Origin: Nephrocerus scutellatus
Lineage: Eukaryota > Arthropoda > Insecta > Diptera > Pipunculidae
NCBI GenBank assembly: GCA_947095585.1
Contig: OX352765.1
Location: 20,173,254-20,237,253, forward strand
Reading direction: 5' to 3'
Length of the DNA: 64,000 nucleotides
Of the stretch, positions 55,515 through 64,000 are shown one piece after another. Made by a program: the position numbers and the translations under genes. The notes under the pieces were generated by a model. The model was not told the DNA's origin and searched no databases. It saw only the letters and a program-made list of their open reading frames with translations. Every line of letters starts with the position of its first letter. Positions within the stretch are counted from its first letter, which is position 1.

Positions 55515-57095
55515 TTGAGAAAAAGTCACTACAGCACACACACCAATCACGATATCGATCAATAGCATTAAACCTCAACAACTGTATATTGAGCACAGGG
55601 TGTCTCTTCTGACAGAGTTACTTCAAATATTAGCTATTGGAATACTTTCACGCTGTCAATACTTTATTAACATAATTCTAATTTAAAACATTGACTTATG
55701 GTAGCTGTTAGCTGTAGTTTTTACAAGACACTTTGTCGTAACTTGTTTTTATTTGTAGGCGTAAAATATTAAAATTTACATTTTTAATTATTATTTATGT
55801 ATAGAGTCCCAGATTACCTATTTAGGTTTATGCTCTTTTCGGTTTTACTTTTTTCGTATTCTAAGCCTTACAATATGAATTGCTTCTACATATTTGAGTA
55901 GAATTTATGTTTGTTTTAAAATGATAAAGTAGTGTGTTAAATTTTACTCAATTGTTTTATAAGTTAATAGCATCTTCGACGAAAAAAACGTCAAAAGATA
56001 GCAATTGAATTTGCAGGCTCCGTTCCGTTTAATCACATCGTTCCCATTTAAAGCATTGACAAAACTGCCAACAAATGCAAATTTTTAAATCTAAGCGCTT
56101 TGACCCTTAGAAACCAACTCACTGCGCAACTGAACCGTTAAATTATTTTCTTTAATTCGATTGTCAGCAGGCACACTCCTTTGTCCTTTTCGCTTTTTCG
56201 ATTGTTCACTGAAGTGAAATTTATTACCACAAATTCCCTTTTGTTTCCAAGTTGCTGATGGAAACCGCCAGTTAGTGGAGTGCAAAAAAAGTTGCAAAAA
56301 ATTAAAAAGATTCACTCGACCATGAACGAATTGATCGGACGTCCTCCAGTCGGACACGGTGATGACCTGCATATCATTTGGAATTCACGATGGGAGGATA
56401 AGTGTGATCTCTACTGATGACTAATATTTCACGCTATTAAGCCCTTCCCATCAGTCGTCGTCATATCGTTCAAAACAATTTTATTAAAATAATCAGGAAT
56501 TGTTGTTTTAGTTTTCATTAACAACGAAAATGTTTAATTAATGAATGGCGACAGAGTCCGATATTGATGACGACAGATAAAAATTGTTTCGATATTTTTT
56601 TAATCTGCAACCCTACTCAGCGTCGATTGACTATTCACGTTAATGCGCAAACGAACAAATGGCCGCGGCAATATACATAAATTAATTAACTGTTCATTGC
56701 AAACAACATTTACAAAAATAAAGTCTCATGTTCTTAGTGAACATAATCGATTGTCTCAATTCCACGAAGAACTTGTCCCGTCCAATGAAACTATGGCTAG
56801 TAACCGTACGTTTATCCAATCTACATCTGTCAGATAGATTTTAACATTCGAATGAATCTTACATGTCAATAAGCAATAATAGCGAGCAATAAAAAATTAG
56901 AGCGCAACCTTTTTTTAATAATAATTGAATATGACAGATTCCTACCCGGATTGTTAAAGCGTTGACTGGTGACTGGTAGTAGTAGTTGTAGTGCTGTCAT
57001 GCTCATTACTTTTAAAGTTTAAGGTCTTTGACCAATGTCCTCTACAGTCTAGCAGACTAGCATAACTGTTATTGGTTTGTATAGAAAACTTTCTT
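55515..57095. other. Quiet unique DNA
   Basis: About 1.6 kb of AT-rich sequence. A 93-codon minus frame at 56091-56372 has no recognisable domain. Confidence 0.5.
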
Positions 57096-57099
57096 ATTT

Positions 57100-57300
57100 A
57101 ATTCTCTATATTAACTTCGCGTGCTGTCTGCTGTCGTAGAATTTTGCGATAAATTTTTATCCCACTTCCCAAAGCCCGATTTTATTGAAACTTTGCACAC
57201 ATGCGTATTTCCGGTGACAACACTTTTTATTAAAATTTGGCAGTGATAAAGCCACGGGGTCGGAGGGCTCCCATACAAGATCTTTTTTAATAATCATGTC
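57100..57300 (+). repeat. Dispersed repeat H1, plus copy
   Basis: Begins AATTCTCTATATTAACTTCG and runs through ACCCACTTCCCAAAGCCC-like sequence, TTGCACACATGCGTATTTCC and GGTGACAACACTTTTTATTA to a GGGCTCCCATACAAGA end. One unit only. Confidence 0.65.
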
Positions 57301-57317
57301 ATATAGCGGTTTTTTTT

Positions 57318-57475
57318 TGGTGGGTGTCGTGGCTTATTGGATAAGAGCATGGACTTCTGAGCAGGAGGTTTGTGCTTCGAATCCCAGTAACACCAAGAGT
57401 GATAAATTTTCATTGAAAGCTTCTCAATTCGCCGTTCGAATCCGACATAAAATTGTAGGTCGCCTCCACTTCCGT
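57318..57475 (+). mobile_element. SINE-A, 5' head joined to LINE J
   Basis: The tRNA-like head is intact (GGTGGGTGTCGTGGC..., B-box-like GCTTCGAATCCC near 57377-57388), with body to AAAATTGTAGGTCGCC. The expected (ATT)n 3' end is absent. LINE J coding sequence takes over at about 57475. Confidence 0.75.
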
Positions 57476-58665
57476 TCTGTCTGGCTCGAGTGTTTTCACG
57501 ATGGTCATAAGCAACCAAAGTTGAAAAACAGCCCTTGTTCAACCTATACCCAAAAAAAGGCGAGCCGACGTCTTTTTCTTCGTACCGACCCAGCACTTAC
57601 ATCAATTCTTTCGAATTTCGGTCATGGAAATGCTGATCAATTATTAGCTCATAAAATCACTTGAAACTATCAAAATCCTTAGTGACCGGCAACACGGATT
57701 TCATTGGCTACGTTTTAGTGGTGATTAGATGGTATATCTCAACAATCAGTGGAACCGGTCTTTGCGTCAATTTTTTGAAAGCAAAGTTGTTGCACTCTGT
57801 ATTTTCAAGGCATTCGATAGAATTTGGCGTTAAGCTCGTTTATTTAAAATGCGTGCTTATGGAGTCGATGAAAAACTCCTTCGTTGAGCGATTATAAGTC
57901 TGAAATACATTACATAAATGATGGAATTCCTCAGGGCTCTGTTTTGTCCCCGATACTCTTTCTTATATTTATTAATGATCTCTTGTTCATTACTACTAAT
58001 CCAATCAACTATTTCGCTGACGACAGCAGCACTTTTAGCGGTTTGTAGTGCCAAATGTTATTATTATTATTTAACGCTTCCAAAACCCAATGCTGTCTGT
58101 TCTCTTACAAGGAAATCGTAAACCATCAGCCATGAATGACACTTGCATGAGGAAACTGATAAATTCGCAATACTCGGTATGTGCGTTAACGACAACACAA
58201 GGAATGTCCACAAAATCACCGTTGCTAAAAATGCGGCGAAATATCTAGGCTTCCTAACACGGTGCAGGAAATATTTCATTCCCTATGATCTGGCTACTAT
58301 TTACTCGTACAAACTTGAGTACAATTGTCATATCTGGTCTGGTTTTGTATTGCATCTGCTAGATAGAATACAAAACCGAGCGCCAAAACTGATCGGTGAC
58401 GAAAACATTACGAAATTTTTATTTGGTGGTGTCTTAAAAAAGACAAAGATAAGATGACGCCGATATTTACTTAGAGCTGGTATATTTAGTAATAGCTTTT
58501 GTTCCTGGTTGTTGCCGCTACGATCCACAGGCATTCAAAACATAAGATCATAGATATCTTCTTATTTCCCCTCCTTTTCCTTAACACCCGCTACGGTGTG
58601 CCAAGCATATAGCCGAGTATTATAAGGGTGCGAACCCCTTTATATGTGCGCAAATAAAAAAAAAA
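57475..58665 (+). mobile_element. Jockey-like LINE (family J), RT to 3' end
   Basis: Pieces in changing frames: LFNLYPKKGEPTSFSSYRPS, SKSLVTGNTDFIG, ARLFKMRAYGVDEKLLR-like and PQGSVLSPILFLIFINDLL, INYFADDSSTFSG, then EETDKFAILGMCVND, ITVAKNAAKYLGFLTRCRKY, FIPYDLATIY, LLDRIQNRAPKLIGDENITK. The end shows the J 3' UTR (AACACCCGC, ATATAGCCGAG, AAGGGTGCGAACCCCTTTA) and an A-run at 58656. Small deletions near domain 4 and before SYKLEYN break it. Confidence 0.85.
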
Positions 58666-58689
58666 GTGCTACAAGAAGGGCGAAATAAC

Positions 58690-58985
58690 TTTGGGTGTGC
58701 GTGTTTGTCTGTCAATAATCTTCTTACGGAAGAATTGTTGACCCCGTTTGTGAAGAAGTAAGATTTCGGAGACTCTTTAATGATAGAATTTGTGAACATT
58801 ATCGCGAGGTCGACATTGTAAAGAGAATGTAGCTTTGTAGGTCCCGGTGGGCAGGACACCTAGCTCGCAAGAGCGAGTAGAATGCTGTTTGAAAAGTAGC
58901 ATTTATGGGAAACGATATCGGAGCGGGGCTATTCTATGCTAAAAGAATGGCATAGGCCAAGACGCTTATGATGAGGTGTGACTCT
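58690..58985 (+). mobile_element. RTE-like LINE C-terminal fragment
   Basis: Frame pieces: LRRIVDPVCEEVRFRRLFND, RICEHYREVDIVKRM, then CRSRWAGHLAR and FMGNDIGAGLF. This is the ERKVLRRI.GPVCEEGRFR.LYND.I.E.YR..DIVKR....RLRWAGHLARM block of RTE-like elements. It follows a J 3' end by ~30 bp. Confidence 0.75.
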
Positions 58986-59149
58986 GTCGACTAATTTAGT
59001 AATATTGCAGCTGCCTAGAATTTTTTTACTACCAAACATGGAGATAATCCATTGCTCATTTGGCTGCGTAACAACTTCCTTATAGCCCCAATTTAAACAT
59101 TGTTTAATATCCGGCGTAGTCGGTTCAATTTATAAACCAAAAAATAAAT

Positions 59150-59410
59150 AATATATGGCGTAACAGACCGTTGTGGTCATCCAAGGCCTAGCTTCGTGTT
59201 ATATTTTTGTTTTACTAATGGATCTACAGTCTAAAGCCATATACGAAAGCTTTCCAATTTAATGTTCAAACATTCTCCAGAGGTAGGATAGTGGAGAAGG
59301 TTTCTATTGTTTTTCTCGGAACTCGAACCCTGAACCTACCGCTCAGTGAGTGAGTGATGTAAACGAGAATAGATACCAGCTACTCGTGAGAGCGGTAAGG
59401 TCTTAAGAAG
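59150..59410 (-). mobile_element. SINE-A, near full-length, minus strand
   Basis: On the minus strand: CACTGAGCGGTAGGTTCAGG, GTTCGAGTTCCGAGAAA (B-box region), TATGGCTTTAGACTGTAG, GAAGCTAGGCCTTGGATGAC, ACGGTCTGTTACGCC and an AT-rich tail at about 59140. Confidence 0.65.
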
Positions 59411-59494
59411 CAAAATGCGTTCATGATGAGTAATTGTTGAGAAGTATTAAGCCTCTGTAGCTGGCCAGTTGCAGTAACACTAACAGTAACAGTA

Positions 59495-59990
59495 ATGCAG
59501 TAACATATCTATATTAACTTCGCGTGCCCGTCGATTTGTTTGTCATGGAATCTTGCGATCAATTTATAACCCACTTCCCAAAGCCCGATTTTATTGAAAT
59601 TTTGCGCACAAATGTATTTCCGGTGACAACACTTTCTATTAAAATTTGGGGCCTCAGGGCTGAGGGGTGCCCAAATAAATTTTTTTAAAATGGACCTGAT
59701 GTTCTTCAAATTTTATACACATGTGCATCTCTGAAGGACAACGCTTTTTTTTAAAAAATTTGGAGTGATCGATCGGGCCCCGATTTTTTTTTAGATTTAC
59801 CCGATTTTCTTCTAAATTTATACACATGTGTATCTCCGATGGGCAACACAACAGGCTCCCATATAAATTTTTTTAAAAAATTTTCTTGAAATTTTGTACA
59901 CATGTGTTTCTTTGATGACAAGACTTTCTGTTAAAATTTGGTAGTGATTGGGTCCCAGGGCCTGATATTCCATATAATTATTTTTAAAAA
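59495..59990 (+). repeat. Dispersed repeat H1 with four internal tandem units
   Basis: After the common start (TCTATATTAACTTCGCGTG at about 59507) the segment built from TTGAAATTTTG, CACATGTGTATTTCC, GATGACAACACTTTC, TTAAAATTTGG and a GGGC/CCCATATAAATTTTT end is repeated about four times (59570-59660, 59680-59770, 59785-59870, 59870-59990) at roughly 90-115 bp spacing with strong divergence. The copies at 57100 and 26022 have one unit. Confidence 0.65.
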
Positions 59991-59999
59991 CTATTAGAG

Positions 60000-60880
60000 A
60001 ACTTACACGAAAAATCATTTCTTAACTTTGGTGGGAAAAGAACGATCATAAGGTCAACTGCTGTAGCATAACTTTCCAATGACACCAATGTACAGCTTAT
60101 TAAGATACATTACAAGTATTGCTGAAGATGCCATGATATTTGAATAATTAGGAGACTTGTATTTTCCGCAAAAACGTTGTCATATAGATGACGAAATTTT
60201 GTTTACTTAATATTTTTCATCGTATGGTATCAACGGAGACAAGTGACAATAATTCTATAATTCATGCAACATATGGTCAATTAATTATGATACTTGTCTG
60301 CCCGCCGTTGGGACGATCACGAGAGAATAATATCATAAATAATTTTTTAATTCAAGGAATGTTAATACGAACTAGAAAGTAAGCAAAAGCAATTTAAACG
60401 AAAGCTCTTACATCAGCGTGCGGGAAAATAAAAACAATCGATAATCAATAATTGAATAAAACACTCGTGGATTTGATTGATACCAGCAGGCGGCATAGAT
60501 ATTCGCGCAGCAAAATTGAAAACCATTCTCAGGGGAAGTAGATTTGTAGCAACTTTTAATCGGAACTTCGTCAATGACGTTACGGGCGCTTTAACTTTGT
60601 GAGTAATGTTCTGGGAAATATTATGTGTTAGGAGCTCTTCAAAGTACAAAAAAAAACTTGACAATGACAATGATATATGACAATCGACTTGAGACTTAAA
60701 TGAATAAGCTTAGCGCAAATACTTCGAACTTGCAATGGATTTACATTAAAATTAGTTTTTTGGCCATGAGCTGCTGGGTTTAATAGTTTTTTTCTAAATA
60801 GGGCCGATCTAATTGTTTCATTATTGGAAACTTGCTCACTGCTCAGCTCTCTAGGACATGTGGAATTTGAAAAGACAGAC
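60000..60880. other. No gene seen
   Basis: AT-rich unique DNA. The frame at 60188-60382 shows no motif. Confidence 0.45.
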
Positions 60881-60884
60881 AAAC

Positions 60885-62790
60885 AAAATAAATAAAAAAT
60901 TATTCTTTGAATCAGTCGAACGGGATATTGGAGGATATTGATTGTACTAAGAACGCGAAAATGGTAGATAGCCAGTCTTCAGGCACTTCATTAGCACCCA
61001 TAGCTTAACCAAGGATACAAATTACAATGGACAACGAGTCATACAGGTGGCGATAAACAATAATCTGGTAATTGTGAGTATAAGGTTCGAGAGAATTCAA
61101 AAATCGGAGATACCCATTCTGATAAACAGCCTGAACTGAACCTGGCGACGGTAAGAATGTACCAAGGTTCCAACGTCGACTTAGATCTTGTTGATATATG
61201 GTATTCCGAGCACGGATTGTATCGCAAAGAAAGGCTGCATCCGCGAATCAGGTTCGATTCAACACGGCTTCCAAAGAGAACAGAATCCACTACGGTCATG
61301 AGGTAGACTTTGCCTTAGTAAAGAGAGGGTAATGATAGACGTAAAGATCGGAACGACTAGTCCGATAATAAATAAATAAGCTAGCGATTAAGCGTAAAGC
61401 CTATAAAATAGGCAGCAGTCTGCGTTGCACATACTGCAGAAACAAAGAGGGTAAACTGATCACTGTTTCTAGATGTTTCTAGATGTTTCTAGAGTTTCTA
61501 AATGTCCAGCTAAGTGACGATTGGATGCTCCACCTATGGCGGATTACTTTACTATTCTACCGCCAACTGCTTAGAAGGAGTTAGTAGAGCGGTAAATTGG
61601 CTCAAAAAATTAATGCCTTGGGATAAAGTTGTATACATTTATTGTTGTATATAACGTTGTCGAGTTTTTTCCTCTTTCCTACAAAATAGGATATACGCTT
61701 AGGTCATCATTGGCCAATACCTATAGCCTTATCAGATCCCTTAGCCGATTGAATAGTTCCTAGAGTTCAAAAACGCACTTTACACCATCTGTTTATATAC
61801 TTTAAAGCCGCCTATCATATGCGGCCACCCCAGAATAGAAGTTTATAAAGCCATGAGAGTTCGGTCCCCCAAATAAACTAACACGGCCATGTAGGTTGAA
61901 CATGACCACTTTTATAAGCCAGGTAAAGATATTTGGAGCACTACCAAGTCTAGTAACATATATAGCGGGCTTCGACAAGGGGATGAACTGGTCTGCGTCC
62001 TTTTCGACTTGAAATTGGAGAAAATGATCCGTGACTCTGATGTAACGGCAGAAGGAACAATCCTTTATAAGCCGAGCAGGACACGGGCTTACGCACAAGA
62101 TATTGAAATCATTGGTAATAACCCAACAACTGTTTAAAAAGCTTTCATCCAGATCACGCTGGCGACATAAATCTGGGACTGCTAAGAAATAAAGTACATA
62201 GCGGCCACGTCTATATGAGTGGAAGACCCAAAATTAAGATAGCAAATCCTAAGTTGTACAATCCTTTAACTATCTCGGCTTTGTCGTCAATTGAACCAGA
62301 AAAACGCGCACTGTTACTCAAAGCCAACAAAACCTTCTTTAGCTTTTCAAGACTCTTCAAATCTAGAAATAAACAAAATATCTATAAGCTTCTAGACTTT
62401 GAATGGTTAGCAAAAATCACTTTGACCTCTTAGCTACGTGCGAAAGGAAAGTGTTATGGACGTTGTTGGCTCCATAAGTGAAGAAGGACGATTCCAGAGA
62501 GTCTATAACGACGAGATCTTTTAGTTTTACTGCAATATGTTGACACCAGGAAGAGAATTATGCTCGGTAGGCTCCGGTAGGCAGAACGCGTAGGTGGCAT
62601 GAGCACAAATGATCCTGGTTAAAGAAAGTCCTTTGTGGTTGGTTTTATGGAACATGTCTGTGAGGAGGAAAAATCTACGCTGGAAGAAATGTGAGAGCTA
62701 GGATGCCTACAGTGTAGGAAAGCCAAACTGGATGATGTCGATAACCGATTTTTTGCAGTTACAGAGCCAAATATGATAATGATGATGACG
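60885..62790 (+). mobile_element. RTE-like LINE, endonuclease to C-terminus, decayed
   Basis: Pieces: KKLFFESVERDIGG, NGQRVIQVAINNNLVIVSIR (endonuclease), KAASANQVRFNTASKENRIH, YGHEVDFALVKRG, LFIYFKAAYH (domain 3), NIYSGLRQGDELVCVLFDLK (domain 4), TILYKPSRTRAYAQDIEIIG (palm, YADD replaced by YAQD), NKTFFSFSRLFKSRNK, RRIMLGRLR and a degenerate end before a GATAATGATGATGACGA tail at about 62775-62790. Its parts match the RTE copy at 35440 in the same order. Large internal gaps and many stops. Confidence 0.75.
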
Positions 62791-62799
62791 AACTGAACT

Positions 62800-64000
62800 A
62801 GCCTCATTGTTTGTGATCACGTGAACACCTCGCAACAAAACTATGTTTAACTTTTTTATGTTTGAATAAGGATTGCAAGACATTAAAACAGCACTTCTCG
62901 CTTCGTGTTCTGTTGTTTCCTACATTTAAACTCGTCGCCATGGGTAACAGTGTCCTAATGAAAATGGTATTTACTTATTATTACTATTACTAATTTAACT
63001 TAACTTACCCAGCCATACTTTCAAAGTCAGACAACCAAATGCCATCTATAGATACTACATGAAAGGACAGGACTTTTTATGGTCAAGAATCATTCGTTTG
63101 TTTTCATCGGATAATTGTATTGTTTGGTAAATGGCTTAATAACAACACATATGAGTATATAGTAACGAGTGTTTAAAAAAGTAATAAATCGAAAAATGAA
63201 ATGAAGGCAATGCATGCAAAATAATTTAAATCCAATTAAGGGTGGTGACCCCTTCAGGTCAATGAATGCAATTGATCCCAATACGCAGTTGAATTGAAAT
63301 TCAATTCAATTCAATTCAGCTGATATCACAGAAACAACTGGCAACTCGAAATGGCGAGTTTGCTATGGAATTGATTGCAGACTTTGCATCAACTTTGTCT
63401 ACTCTCTGTCTGCGCGCTCATCTGTTGCTGAGTGGGAGAGCGCAACCCTGATGATTTAGGAATCACTTTTATATTGGATTAAATTGCTCGATCGGTGGAT
63501 CGGTTGATTTGTGCATGGTCAGTTCGGTTCAGCCCTCACATTCCTTGTGACGCTCATTGGCGTAAGCATCCGCATTGAAAAAACTCCTAAATCATCCGTT
63601 TGGGATATTTAGTTTGAAAGACGATGGTGGTGTGATTCTGCGACATGATTTATGAAGATACTTATTCTTAACGATGCCGCGCTGTCACTGATGCCTCCGG
63701 ACCATTGAGACGCTTTTACCAATACGAGAATTACCGCACACGTAGTTATGAGATGCGACAAAGCCATTGGACTGTAGGTACGATCCGGTTTAATAAAACT
63801 CACTCGAATTGATTATATGGTCGTTCCATGTTTTCTGGTTTTTTTCTGTCTTGGCTTTTTTTTTCTTTCAAATTATCCTGCACGATCTTCGAGGAACTCC
63901 TTGAAGGTCATTCAGAGATAAGCTGCACGATCTGTGCCTGTGGCAGCAAATATTTCAACTTTACGCTATGTGGGTTTCGTTGAAATTTCTAAGCTTTATG
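62800..64000. other. No gene seen; (ATTCA)n microsatellite
   Basis: Unique DNA, more GC-balanced from 63340 to 63560. A TTCAATTCAATTCAATTCA run lies at about 63298-63317. The frames at 63090-63281 and 63609-63803 (minus) have no motif. Confidence 0.45.

Noticed and set aside
56091..56372. 93-codon minus frame
   Set aside because: No motif and no splice or promoter signals.
1..64000. CRISPR array, operon, phage defence or biosynthetic cluster
   Set aside because: No regularly spaced identical repeats with unique spacers and no runs of intact prokaryotic ORFs. The window is eukaryotic.

Overview
The window is eukaryotic nuclear DNA. It is AT-rich and intron/intergenic-like, and it carries one intact small spliced gene plus many decayed transposons. 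The element types (mariner transposases, RTE-like, Jockey-like and R1-like LINEs, tRNA-derived SINEs with (ATT)n tails), the 56-70 bp introns and an Inr+DPE core promoter all fit a higher dipteran fly. A tephritid-like genome is my best guess, but this is inference. There is no bacterial operon, CRISPR array or phage-like system.

Host genes. (1) A minus-strand, three-exon gene at 19313-19870 encodes an intact 143-residue single-pass membrane protein. It has canonical splice sites and a poly(A) signal. I do not recognise the family. (2) At 49882 on the plus strand an initiator is followed at exactly +28 by a perfect DPE. It opens a ~514 bp probable 5'-UTR exon that ends at a GTAAGTAC donor at 50396. 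The coding exons would lie beyond the right edge, so the last ~13.6 kb would be first intron. (3) At 47600-47890 there is a disabled THAP zinc-finger domain.

Layout. 0-5 kb: pyrimidine/purine minisatellite, LINE 3' ends, a SINE and a mariner remnant. 5-13.6 kb: Jockey-like and R1-like LINE pieces, a SINE and tandem repeats. 13.6-16 kb: quiet. 16-18.2 kb: two mariners back to back. 19.2-20.3 kb: the host gene and a divergent promoter-like block. 20.4-23 kb: a long R1-like LINE with an in-frame 99-bp triplication and a MITE insertion. 23-31 kb: LINE, Tc1/mariner and SINE fragments. 31-34.7 kb: mostly unique DNA with one LTR-retrotransposon remnant. 34.7-38.5 kb: Tc1/mariner, a near-complete but broken RTE element, mariner, SINE. 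38.5-44.6 kb: R1-like LINE, mariner pieces, LINE tails. 44.6-50.4 kb: quiet DNA, the THAP relic, the promoter/5' exon. 51-62.8 kb: dense LINE/SINE mosaic. 62.8-64 kb: quiet.

None of the mobile elements looks autonomous: every reverse transcriptase or transposase is broken by stops, frameshifts or deletions. Family labels used below: J = Jockey-like LINE (motif GVPQGSVLSPTLF); K/L = R1-like LINEs with RNase H; M = second R1-like family; N = LINE ending in a GRP-TW-R motif; RTE = RTE/BovB-like; SINE-A and SINE-B = tRNA-derived SINEs; H1 and H2 = Helitron-like dispersed repeats.
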